6,300 nucleotides of DNA from Candidatus Adiutrix sp. (GCA_031285975.1 JAITVE010000272.1:1-6300); one strand, 5' to 3'; shown: positions 1-5,042, counted from the stretch's first letter. Made by a program: numbers and translations. The notes: generated from the letters alone by a model not told the origin.

Positions 1-104
1 AGACCAATTTCAAAACGGATGCCAATGGGGAAGGTATAAAACAGCGGATTGTTAAGCTCCCGGCCAAAAATTTCAGTCAAATATATGTCAAACTTAAAGC
101 GCAT
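1..104 (-). CDS. N-terminal fragment of a small soluble protein, DUF3885-like (partial)
   Basis: This is an open minus-strand frame that starts at ATG 102-104 and runs off the left edge after 34 complete codons. A strong Shine-Dalgarno GGGAGG (112-117) lies 7 bases upstream of the ATG, which is the main reason for calling it a gene. The visible protein begins MRFKFDIYLTEIFGREL and continues to a segment reading PLFYTFPIGIRFEIG. That hydrophobic-aromatic block ending in GIRFE resembles, from memory, the start of DUF3885 proteins, whose function is unknown. There is no signal peptide. The gene lies downstream of the MetH-activation-like gene on the same strand, but about 100 bases and a long hairpin separate them, so co-transcription is doubtful. 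The coding call is fairly sure; the family is tentative because most of the protein is outside the window. Confidence 0.6.
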   Translation of the reverse strand, partial: MRFKFDIYLTEIFGRELNNPLFYTFPIGIRFEIG

Positions 105-153
105 CTCACCGCCTCCCACAAAATACGCCCCTCAAATATGGAGAGAAATCGGC

Positions 154-199
154 GAAGAATCCTGTCAGCCCGGTTTTCGCCGGGGTGACGGGATTCTTT
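154..199. repeat. Long imperfect palindrome, REP-like, possible bidirectional terminator
   Basis: The arms 154-173 and 180-199 pair almost throughout. The inner stem is CCCGG/CCGGG around the six-base loop TTTTCG, followed outward by one G-G mismatch, GTCA/TGAC, a G-T wobble, then AAGAATCC/GGATTCTT and a terminal G-T wobble. The stem is about 19 pairs. It lies just after the stop codon of the gene at 205-879, so it may protect or end that mRNA, but neither strand has a good T-run after it. The core, a G/C-rich repeat with a GTCA/TGAC step and a GGATTC arm, resembles dispersed palindromes found in many proteobacterial genomes. That resemblance is from memory. Confidence 0.65.
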
Positions 200-204
200 G
201 TAGG

Positions 205-879
205 TTATGCGTGGAAATCGTCGCCCTGGAAGGGGGCGCGGCGGTTGGGGCAATCCTCTTTGGTGCAGAGCTGGCAGCTGTGAAATTTTTCGGTGGTCTG
301 GAAATAGACGCCGGACACGCTCTTGCCGGGATCCATGAGTAAGCTGGGCAGGAGGTTCACGCCAACCTGCCCCGGAAATTCGCCCATTAATTCAAAGAGC
401 GGGCGTTGTTCCACAAGCGGCCATTCATTGGGCAGGGAGCCGGGGTTCATGGCCGAAACTTCGTTGAATTCGAAGCGGCTCCGCAGCATTTCCTCCATCT
501 TCCGCACGGCCTGGTGGAGGGTAACGATCATAATCTCATTGGCCATGAAGTTTTCCAGGCCGCTGAGGCCTTTGGCCCACTCGTCGAGCTCGCGGCCGCA
601 GGTACCCACATAGGGGAAGGCCCAGGGACTTTCGGTCACGTGCTTGGCCAGGAGGCCGCTCTTGAAGATCACGCCGTCCAGCGACACCTTGCCCTCCCCC
701 GCGGCCTCGGGGCGCACGATTTTGAAGGCCACTTTGGGCCGGGCCAGGCTCTGGGCCACCGGGAGCAGGGCCTCCAGGCGGCGTTCGCTGCTGCTGCCGG
801 GCTTGACGCGCAAACGCTTGTAGATGACCCGGTCTTCATACGACACTTCGATGTCCTGTAAAATCACGTGTTCCGACAT
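205..879 (-). CDS. Free-standing cobalamin-dependent methionine synthase activation-domain-like protein
   Basis: The protein has 224 residues and looks like a stand-alone version of the C-terminal activation (AdoMet-binding) domain of MetH, PF02965-like. In MetH that domain supports reductive methylation of inactive cob(II)alamin. The recognisable block is residues 144-166, with the motif MNPGSLPNEWPL in the place where MetH binds AdoMet, plus YVGTCGRELDEW at 90-101. The catalytic domains of MetH are absent. A C-terminal cysteine cluster C202-x2-C205-x4-C210 (CQLCTKEDC) suggests a bound metal or Fe-S cluster, which MetH lacks. Homologues of this type occur in anaerobes with corrinoid methyltransferases, so a reactivation role is plausible but inferred. 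The ATG (877-879) follows the DUF808 stop by one base, and its Shine-Dalgarno AGGAAGGG (885-892) lies inside the DUF808 C-terminal codons, so translation is probably coupled. Confidence 0.8.
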   Translation of the reverse strand: MSEHVILQDIEVSYEDRVIYKRLRVKPGSSSERRLEALLPVAQSLARPKVAFKIVRPEAAGEGKVSLDGVIFKSGLLAKHVTESPWAFPYVGTCGRELDEWAKGLSGLENFMANEIMIVTLHQAVRKMEEMLRSRFEFNEVSAMNPGSLPNEWPLVEQRPLFELMGEFPGQVGVNLLPSLLMDPGKSVSGVYFQTTEKFHSCQLCTKEDCPNRRAPFQGDDFHA

Positions 880-880
880 G

Positions 881-1777
881 TTAGCCCTTCCTGAATTTTT
901 TCATAAGCATGATTATCGACACAATGACCGACCCGGCCGCGAAACCGACCCCGGCGTTGAGCACGAGCGGCCAGAACCAGGTCGGCGGCCAAGCGGCCAT
1001 GGCCGCCGACAGCGGATGCAAAAACGGCAGCCCGTGGGCCAGAATGCCTCCGCCCACCAGGAACATAGCCGCCGTGCCCGCCACCGCCAAAAAGCGCATC
1101 AGCACCGGGGCCGCGCCCACTAGCATGTTCCCGGCTTTGTGCCGCCAGCCCTGGCCATGGCTTTTGTCCAGCAGCCAGAAGCCCAAATCGTCGAGCTTGA
1201 CAATGCCGCCCACCAGGCCGTAGACCCCGACGGTCATCAGTAAGCCTATCAATATCAACACGGCGGCCCGGATATACAGGGGAGAGTCCGCCGGGGTGAT
1301 GCCCAGGGCGATGACGATGATCTCGGCCGAGAGGATGAAATCAGTGCGGATCGCGCCCTTGATTTTGTCCCGCTCCGCCTCCGGCGACGGGGGCTCCGGG
1401 GCGGGGCCCTCCCCTTCCGCCTCGGGCGTTTTCCCGGTTTTATGCAGAAAGCTGTGGGCCAGCTTTTCGGCACCCTCAAAACAAAGATAGCTGCCGCCCA
1501 GCATCAACAGGGGGGTGATGAGCTGCGGGGCCAGCGCGCTGATGACGAGGGCCGCCGGGATGAGCAGGGCCTTGTTGACCAGCGAACCCTTGGCCACGGC
1601 CCAGACCACGGGCCACTCCCGTTCCGAGCGCACGCCGGAGACCTGGCGGGCGTTCAAGGCCAGGTCGTCGCCCAGGACTCCTGCGGTTTTTTTGGCCGCC
1701 ATTTTAGTCATCAGGGCCACGTCGTCCAGCACGGCGGTGATATCGTCCAGCAGGGCCAGCAGACTGAATGCGGGCAT
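881..1777 (-). CDS. DUF808 (YedI-like) inner-membrane protein
   Basis: The protein has 298 residues and belongs to the DUF808/YedI family of membrane proteins of unknown function. The N-terminus MPAFSLLALLDDITAVLDDV is characteristic of the family, followed by a conserved stretch with KKTAGVLGDDLALNA (29-43). Hydrophobic segments lie at about 68-82, 86-100, 147-162, 169-192, 222-247 and 266-292. An acidic, proline-rich linker (115-137) separates the second and third segments. I chose ATG 1775-1777 rather than the longer frame to 1846, because GGAGG (1786-1790) sits 8 bases upstream and the family N-terminus begins exactly there. The extra 23 residues of the longer frame would overlap the probable promoter. 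The gene ends one base before the MetH-activation-like gene, and the two form a coupled pair. No functional link between them is known to me. Confidence 0.9.
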   Translation of the reverse strand: MPAFSLLALLDDITAVLDDVALMTKMAAKKTAGVLGDDLALNARQVSGVRSEREWPVVWAVAKGSLVNKALLIPAALVISALAPQLITPLLMLGGSYLCFEGAEKLAHSFLHKTGKTPEAEGEGPAPEPPSPEAERDKIKGAIRTDFILSAEIIVIALGITPADSPLYIRAAVLILIGLLMTVGVYGLVGGIVKLDDLGFWLLDKSHGQGWRHKAGNMLVGAAPVLMRFLAVAGTAAMFLVGGGILAHGLPFLHPLSAAMAAWPPTWFWPLVLNAGVGFAAGSVIVSIIMLMKKFRKG

Positions 1778-1804
1778 AGAAAAAACCTCCATCGGCGATT
1801 CTGG

Positions 1805-1833
1805 ATTGTGACATGCTTTGGCGGCTGTGGCAA
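1805..1833 (-). promoter_or_regulatory. Candidate sigma70 promoter for the DUF808 gene
   Basis: On the minus strand TTGCCA (1828-1833) and CACAAT (1805-1810) are separated by 17 bases. The -35 matches consensus at five of six positions, the -10 at four. Transcription would start near 1798, leaving a leader of about 20 bases before the ATG at 1777 that contains the GGAGG. It is a plausible but not strong match. Confidence 0.4.
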
Positions 1834-1865
1834 TAGAAAAAGACACCTCAGCGAAAAAGCGAGAC

Positions 1866-1894
1866 TTGACTCCCCGGGATAAAATGCGTATATT
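1866..1894 (+). promoter_or_regulatory. Sigma70-like promoter for a plus-strand small RNA
   Basis: TTGACT (1866-1871), a 17-base spacer and TATATT (1889-1894) give ten of twelve consensus bases with ideal spacing. Transcription would start at about 1901, at the base of a 12-bp hairpin. No plus-strand protein gene follows before the terminator-like hairpin at 1960-1992, so the product would be a short non-coding RNA. The promoter points away from the DUF808 gene and toward the small peptide ORF at 2033-2116. Confidence 0.6.
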
Positions 1895-1928
1895 AAAAAG
1901 GTCGGAAGCGCGCTAACGCTTCCGACCT
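1894..1928 (-). terminator. Rho-independent terminator of the small-peptide mRNA
   Basis: A perfect 12-bp stem (1899-1910 paired with 1917-1928, arm AGGTCGGAAGCG) has a six-base loop. On the minus strand a run of five T (1899-1895) follows, the first of them in the stem, then AATATA, the layout of an intrinsic terminator. It would end transcripts coming from the peptide promoter at 2149-2177. On the plus strand the same stem would be the 5' hairpin of the proposed small RNA. The plus-strand loop CGCTAA contains CUAA, and the minus-strand loop contains UUAG. Both fit the YUNR U-turn pattern often seen in antisense RNA recognition loops. Confidence 0.75.
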
Positions 1929-2000
1929 GAGACCGACCATCTTTTCAGACTTGAAATTGGGCCCCCCACAGGACGCGACCTTGTGGGGGGCCATGTTTTT
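1901..2000 (+). ncRNA. Putative antisense small RNA, candidate type I antitoxin
   Basis: This RNA is predicted from its signals, not from homology. The promoter at 1866-1894 would start it near 1901. A 12-bp hairpin forms its 5' end, an unstructured linker of about 30 bases follows (1929-1959), and an 11-bp G/C-rich hairpin at 1960-1992 with a T-run to 2000 would end it. It would be about 100 nt long and lies entirely opposite the 3' part of the mRNA that encodes the 27-residue peptide at 2033-2116, so the two RNAs would be perfectly complementary. The pentamer CGACC occurs three times (1923-1927, 1934-1938, 1976-1980) and could pair alternatively with GGTCG of the 5' arm. No ORF of note lies inside. 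Function as an antitoxin is inference. Confidence 0.45.
1960..2000 (+). terminator. Terminator-like hairpin on the plus strand
   Basis: GGCCCCCCACA (1960-1970) pairs perfectly with TGTGGGGGGCC (1982-1992) around an 11-base loop. Three bases later a run of five T follows (1996-2000). The stem is very stable, but the short gap before the T-run makes it a less than ideal terminator. On the minus strand it lies in the 3' untranslated part of the small-peptide mRNA and has no T-run. Confidence 0.55.
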
Positions 2001-2032
2001 GGGTTATCGAAAAGTGCCTACTATCTTCCCTG

Positions 2033-2116
2033 TTACGAGAAGAAGCGGCGGACTATCCAATGCACCAGCAAACCGGCGATTATACCGGCTGCCACGTTCC
2101 CGAGGAAAGCATCCAG
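2033..2116 (-). CDS. 27-residue single-helix membrane peptide, candidate Fst/TxpA-like toxin
   Basis: The ORF reads (M)DAFLGNVAAGIIAGLLV, continues HWIVRRFFS and ends in TAA (2033-2035). It has an acidic N-terminus, one hydrophobic helix (about 4-22), a Trp near the helix end and an Arg-Arg pair in the tail. This is the build of small toxins such as Fst and PepA1, which show a similar A-x-x-I-x-G ... W-x-x-R-R pattern. The resemblance is from memory and lacks their proline. Support comes from context: promoter TTGATT-N17-TATTAT upstream, an exceptional Shine-Dalgarno AAAGGAGGT, and a strong terminator at 1894-1928. The only start in frame near it is CTG (2114-2116), 5 bases after GGAGG. A rival ATG (2110-2112) is out of frame and gives only ten codons. 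Either CTG is used, the peptide is decayed, or the sequence has an indel. Confidence 0.5.
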   Translation of the reverse strand: MDAFLGNVAAGIIAGLLVHWIVRRFFS

Positions 2117-2120
2117 TGGA

Positions 2121-2129
2121 ACCTCCTTT
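2121..2129 (-). promoter_or_regulatory. Near-perfect Shine-Dalgarno AAAGGAGGT before the small peptide
   Basis: The nine bases match the anti-Shine-Dalgarno end of 16S rRNA without mismatch. That is stronger than any other site in the window, and no long ORF follows. The last G of GGAGG is 5 bases from the CTG of the 27-codon frame and 9 bases from an ATG in another frame, so it does not by itself decide the start. Confidence 0.7.
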
Positions 2130-2148
2130 CCAGGTCGATCCCGGGAAG

Positions 2149-2177
2149 ATAATAACAAAATTTCGGGTACGAATCAA
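2149..2177 (-). promoter_or_regulatory. Sigma70-like promoter of the small-peptide gene
   Basis: On the minus strand TTGATT (2172-2177) and TATTAT (2149-2154) are exactly 17 bases apart, with four and five consensus matches. Transcription would begin near 2142, about a dozen bases before the Shine-Dalgarno at 2121-2129. It lies just downstream of the hydG terminator, so the peptide has its own transcription unit of roughly 250 nt. Confidence 0.6.
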
Positions 2178-2206
2178 TGGAGAATAAAACCGGGCCAAAC
2201 AAACCA

Positions 2207-2246
2207 TATAAAAAGACGCGAACAGGCCGATTCGCGTCTTTTTATA
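2207..2246. terminator. Bidirectional terminator downstream of hydG
   Basis: A perfect 16-bp inverted repeat (2207-2222 with 2231-2246) has an eight-base loop. The G/C core is GACGCGAA/TTCGCGTC and the outer part is TATAAAAA/TTTTTATA, so each strand shows a T-run at the 3' side. It lies 41 bases after the hydG stop and would end the TM1266-hydG transcript. It would equally stop any plus-strand RNA arriving from 1901-2206. Confidence 0.85.
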
Positions 2247-2287
2247 ATATATAGCGGCGGCAAACAGCGTGCCGCCCTGGCGCAGGT

Positions 2288-3709
2288 TTACAACCTGAAA
2301 TCCCGCGCGCCTTCGGTGACCATTTTTTCTAAATAGCCGCCGACCATGGTGCGGATTTTTTCTTTGGGGATGTTTTTCAGTTCATCGACCACGAGTTTGG
2401 CGCCGCGCTCTTTGGTGTCCGGGCTGGCGTAGTCTTCAAGGTATTCCTTGAGGGTGATGAGGGCGTTGGGGTGGCAGCAGTTTTGAATCTGGCCGCTTTT
2501 GCATAAACTCATGAAGCGGTCGCCGGTGCGGCCTTCGCGGTAGCAGGCGGTGCAGAAGCTGGGGATGTAGCCGAGCTTCATGAGCCAGTTGACCACTTCG
2601 TCCAGGGTGCGGTTGTCGCTGACTTCGAACTGGGCGGAATTTTCCTCTTCCGGCTCCGGCTCGTAATAGCCGCCGACGCTGGTGCGGGAACCGCCGCTGA
2701 TTTGGGAAACGCCCAGGGCCAGCACGCGTTCGCGGCAGGCCTGGCTTTCGCGGGTGCTGATGATGATGCCGGTGTAGGGCACGGCCAGGCGGGTGACGGC
2801 CACGATTTTGGCAAAGGTGTCTTCGTCAATGCCGTTGTCGAAGACGTTGGGGTCGATGTCGTCGGCGCGCTTGATGCGGGGCACGCTGATGGTGTGGGGG
2901 CCCACGCCGTGGACGGCCTCTAAATGCTCGCCGTGCATGAGGAGGGCCGCGAATTCATAGCGGTAGAGTTCCAGGCCGAAGAGAACGCCCAGCCCCACGT
3001 CGTCAATGCCGCCCTCCATGGCCCGATCCATGGCTTCGGTGTGGTAGGCGTAGTTGTGCTTGGGGCCGGTGGGGTGGAGCTTTTCATAGCTCTCTTTATG
3101 GTAGGTTTCCTGGAACAGGATGTAGGTGCCGATGCCCGCGTCGCGCAGTTTGCGGTAATTTTCCACGGTGGTGCCCGCGATGTTGACGTTGACCCGGCGG
3201 ATGACGCCGTTTTTGTGCGTAATGCCGTAAATGGTCTGGATGGATTCGAGGATGTATTCGATGGGGTTCATTTTCGGGTCTTCGCCGGATTCCAGGGCCA
3301 GGCGTTTGTGGCCCATGTCCTGCAAGGCCACGGCTTCGCGGGCGATTTCTTCCTGGGTCAGTTTTTTGCGGGCGATATTTTTATTCGCGGTGTGGTAGGG
3401 GCAGTAGACGCAGCCGTTGATGCAGTAATTCGAGAGGTAGAGCGGGGCGAACATGACGATGCGGTTGCCGTAAAAATCCAGCTTGATCTGGCGGGCCAGG
3501 CTGTACATTTCGTCGTTCATTTCCGGCAGGTCGCAGGCCAGGAGCACCGAGGCCTCGCGGTGGCTCAGGCCTTTGCGTTCCTTGGCTTTCTCCAGGATGG
3601 AGGCGACCAGGGGGGCGTTGTGTTTGTTCTGGTCGGCATAGGCCAGGGTATCGAGCACTTCCTGGTGGTCGATGAATTCCTCGGCTTTCATGGATTTCGG
3701 ATCGTACAT
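2288..3709 (-). CDS. hydG: [FeFe]-hydrogenase H-cluster radical SAM maturase HydG
   Basis: HydG cleaves tyrosine with radical AdoMet chemistry and makes the CO and cyanide ligands of the [FeFe]-hydrogenase H-cluster, acting in the cytoplasm with HydE and HydF. The 473-residue protein has full family length. The radical-SAM cysteines are C96, C100 and C103 in CINGCVYC. The second, HydG-specific cluster is ligated by C386, C389 and C412 (C-x2-C-x22-C) in the C-terminal domain. That second site distinguishes it from ThiH. I chose ATG 3707-3709 (protein MYDPKSMKAEEF) over the upstream in-frame start at 3748 because GGAGGG (3716-3721) lies 6 bases before it. The regulator gene upstream ends 42 bases away on the same strand, so they probably form an operon. 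hydE, hydF and the hydrogenase itself are not in the window. Confidence 0.97.
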   Translation of the reverse strand: MYDPKSMKAEEFIDHQEVLDTLAYADQNKHNAPLVASILEKAKERKGLSHREASVLLACDLPEMNDEMYSLARQIKLDFYGNRIVMFAPLYLSNYCINGCVYCPYHTANKNIARKKLTQEEIAREAVALQDMGHKRLALESGEDPKMNPIEYILESIQTIYGITHKNGVIRRVNVNIAGTTVENYRKLRDAGIGTYILFQETYHKESYEKLHPTGPKHNYAYHTEAMDRAMEGGIDDVGLGVLFGLELYRYEFAALLMHGEHLEAVHGVGPHTISVPRIKRADDIDPNVFDNGIDEDTFAKIVAVTRLAVPYTGIIISTRESQACRERVLALGVSQISGGSRTSVGGYYEPEPEEENSAQFEVSDNRTLDEVVNWLMKLGYIPSFCTACYREGRTGDRFMSLCKSGQIQNCCHPNALITLKEYLEDYASPDTKERGAKLVVDELKNIPKEKIRTMVGGYLEKMVTEGARDFRL

Positions 3710-3751
3710 GCTCTTCCCTCCGGCGGGGTTTCGGCCCCGTGTATGCAATGG

Positions 3752-3997
3752 TTATATTGACGAATAGGCTGTTTTGACGGCCACTCCGTCCAGGCGGCCG
3801 AGCTTCCCGGACAGGGCGCTGATGACCTCCTGGGGCGCGTCCACCGCCAGGCTGATGATGCTGATGTTCTTTTTGCGGTACGGCAGGCCCATCCGGCCGA
3901 TGATGACCTCGGCATAGTCATGGAGGATGGTGTTCAGCTTATCGACTGAATCCTGCTTTTCCACGATAATGCCGATGATGGCCACTCTGGTTTCCAT
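3752..3997 (-). CDS. TM1266-family iron-only hydrogenase system regulator
   Basis: This 81-residue protein belongs to the small TM1266 family, which is found with [FeFe]-hydrogenase and maturase genes and has an ACT/ferredoxin-like fold. It is annotated as a putative regulator without proven mechanism. The sequence begins METRVAIIGIIVE, carries the family block GRMGLPYRKKNISIISL (34-50) and ends with LSGKLGRLDGVAVKT (62-76). The frame is open to an ATG at 4099, but I chose ATG 3995-3997 because GGAG (4005-4008) is 7 bases upstream and the family N-terminus starts there. The extension would also run through an intrinsic terminator. hydG follows after 42 bases. The terminator just before the ribosome binding site suggests control by attenuation. 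Confidence 0.93.
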   Translation of the reverse strand: METRVAIIGIIVEKQDSVDKLNTILHDYAEVIIGRMGLPYRKKNISIISLAVDAPQEVISALSGKLGRLDGVAVKTAYSSI

Positions 3998-4011
3998 ATC
4001 GCCGCTCCAAT

Positions 4012-4080
4012 AAAAAAACGCCCCGCAAGGCGCTTTCAAAAATCCCAGCAAACCTTGCTTTCGCCTTGAGCTGCCGGGGC
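4012..4080 (-). promoter_or_regulatory. Putative transcription attenuator in the TM1266-hydG leader
   Basis: On the minus strand the arms 4029-4036 and 4015-4022 form an 8-bp stem (one G-T pair, six-base loop) ending in a seven-T run (4018-4012), an intrinsic terminator only 4 bases before the ribosome binding site. The same 3' region, 13 bases at 4020-4032 (plus strand GCCCCGCAAGGCG), is also complementary to two blocks upstream, 4062-4068 and 4075-4080, with a six-base bulge between them. The two structures exclude each other, as in attenuators and riboswitches. Because so little DNA lies between the terminator and the gene, the operon promoter must be upstream of the terminator. Confidence 0.5.
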
Positions 4081-4194
4081 AGGTCTCAGCGTCAGTCATG
4101 TTTATTATGTGGCCCTTCGGCTATGTTCCCAGCCGTCCGGCATTTCAATACACAGGCGAAGTTTGGTTGAGCCTAAAGTTTACCTGTATGGCGT

Positions 4195-4223
4195 AGCATT
4201 GCAGATTTTCACGTTCGTGTCAA
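4195..4223 (-). promoter_or_regulatory. Candidate promoter of the TM1266-hydG operon
   Basis: A perfect -35, TTGACA (4218-4223 on the minus strand), is followed after 17 bases by AATGCT (4195-4200), a weak -10 that is helped by an extended TGC just before it. A start near 4188 would give a leader of about 190 nt, unusually long, containing the attenuator-like structures at 4012-4080. The stretch 4081-4190 holds no recognisable gene; I see only a short hairpin (CGGCT/AGCCG) near 4117-4135. Confidence 0.45.
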
Positions 4224-4233
4224 GCGGTAATTT

Positions 4234-4959
4234 TCACCAAAGCGGCCAGGGGTCAATTATCAGGGCCATAAGCAAAATTGCTTGCCCGACACGGATTGCA
4301 AAGACGAGATTTTTCGCGCGGGCCATTATCTCTTCCCGGGAGGGCGGGCGTTCCGCAATCTTAACCTTGACGTTCGCATCCAGTAATGCCGCCCTTTCCT
4401 CCGGGTTATGGCTCGCCACGCAGGACAGAAGCGAATTGTCGGTAATTGCTTTGATATCAACACCGGCTTCAAGCAACAATGCTATCGCCTGTTCCTGCCG
4501 CTCTTCTTGCCAACCCATGCCTTCGCGGCAAACAAGCGTTAATGGAGTTACGCCATGAGCATTGACCGCGTTTACATCCGCTCCGGCATGAATCAGCATT
4601 GCCATAAGTTCGACCGAAACGTTAAGCGCGGCATGGTGAAGAGCCGTGTCGCCGACAGAATTTGTCTTTTTGAAATCAGCGTTCGCTTTAAGTAATGCCT
4701 CTGTTTTCTCAGCGGCTCCCTTCTGCGCAAAAAAGGCGACTGTCATTAAAGGCGTCATATCTTTATTCAGGGCATTGATATCAACACCGGCCTCAATGGC
4801 GGCTTCCAATGCTTCAACAGTGCCGGTGCCGAACGCGCATATTTCCCAGAACTCATCCGCTGTCGGCTGCGCGTGAAGCGGCCCCGCCGCCGCCAGCACC
4901 CCCAGGCCGAGCGACACCGCGCACAGCAAAAGCCGCAATGGCTTGCCGATATGAGTCAA
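4234..4959 (-). CDS. Secreted ankyrin-repeat protein
   Basis: The 241-residue protein has a Sec signal peptide (basic start, hydrophobic core 8-26, likely cleavage after AGPLHA at residue 30) followed by four to five ankyrin repeats. Repeat-like blocks are about 35-65, 66-98, 101-133 (GDTALHHAA ... HAGADVNAVN, the clearest), 134-170 and a degraded one at 172-200. The C-terminus has a weakly hydrophobic stretch (217-236). Ankyrin repeats bind other proteins; the partner and role here are unknown, with a periplasmic or exported location inferred from the signal. I chose the TTG at 4957-4959 because AGGAG (4967-4971) lies 7 bases upstream and the paralogous leader at 5097-5189 starts at the matching position. 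A GTG at 4984-4986 is the alternative and would add nine residues. Its base composition is less G/C-rich than hydG, which hints at separate ancestry. Confidence 0.85.
   Translation of the reverse strand: MTHIGKPLRLLLCAVSLGLGVLAAAGPLHAQPTADEFWEICAFGTGTVEALEAAIEAGVDINALNKDMTPLMTVAFFAQKGAAEKTEALLKANADFKKTNSVGDTALHHAALNVSVELMAMLIHAGADVNAVNAHGVTPLTLVCREGMGWQEERQEQAIALLLEAGVDIKAITDNSLLSCVASHNPEERAALLDANVKVKIAERPPSREEIMARAKNLVFAIRVGQAILLMALIIDPWPLW
4451..4791. repeat. Near-identical DNA repeat units inside the ankyrin gene
   Basis: The 17-base string TTGATATCAACACCGGC occurs at 4451-4467 and again at 4775-4791, and the match extends to 21 of 22 bases. Both copies encode the EAGVDI motif at the end of an ankyrin repeat, 108 codons apart. 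Identity at the DNA level suggests recent duplication or gene conversion between repeat units. Confidence 0.75.
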
Positions 4960-4970
4960 TGATATTCTCC
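4881..4970 (-). repeat. Leader repeat, copy 1 (5' end of the ankyrin gene)
   Basis: This 90-base segment covers the ribosome binding site and signal-peptide codons of the ankyrin gene. It aligns without gaps to 5111-5200 (offset 230) at about three bases in four. Similarity stops just upstream of AGGAG and just inside the coding region, after the alanine/glycine-rich core of the signal peptide. Confidence 0.8.
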
Positions 4971-4999
4971 TAAAATTCGGCTTCACAGCGGGGGCTAGA

Positions 5000-5042
5000 G
5001 CGCTTTTCTATTGCAAGGTAGTCTGCATGAAATGAAAAGCGC
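5000..5042. repeat. Inverted repeat GCGCTTTTC/GAAAAGCGC
   Basis: Perfect 9-bp arms at 5000-5008 and 5034-5042 enclose a 25-base loop. It lies between the small leader peptide and the ankyrin gene, upstream of the ankyrin ribosome binding site. No T-run follows on the minus strand, so it is not an obvious terminator. It could be a leader hairpin or a protein-binding site. Confidence 0.5.

Noticed and set aside
1778..1846. Extended start of the DUF808 protein
   Set aside because: The family N-terminus and a GGAGG at ideal distance both mark ATG 1777; the extension is poorly hydrophobic and covers promoter-like sequence.
2004..2207. Minus-strand 67-codon frame overlapping the small peptide
   Set aside because: It runs through the promoter and Shine-Dalgarno of the micro-ORF, its composition is Arg/Gly/Ser-rich without a motif, and it has no ribosome binding site of its own.
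2924..3760. Long plus-strand open frame (278 codons) opposite hydG
   Set aside because: It is the antisense shadow of a G/C-rich gene. Its translation is a low-complexity run of Val, Gly, Ala, Phe and His, there is no family resemblance, and hydG is certain on the other strand.
4074..4099. TPP riboswitch suggested by GCTGAGA on the minus strand
   Set aside because: The second conserved half of the TPP aptamer is absent downstream, and the surrounding stems do not fit.
3998..4099. N-terminal extension of the TM1266-family protein from the ATG at 4099
   Set aside because: There is no ribosome binding site at a proper distance, the added residues lie outside the family, and a terminator would lie within the coding sequence.
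4109..4558. Plus-strand open frame of 149 codons opposite the ankyrin gene
   Set aside because: It is antisense to a clear ankyrin-repeat gene with a signal peptide, has no ribosome binding site and resembles nothing.
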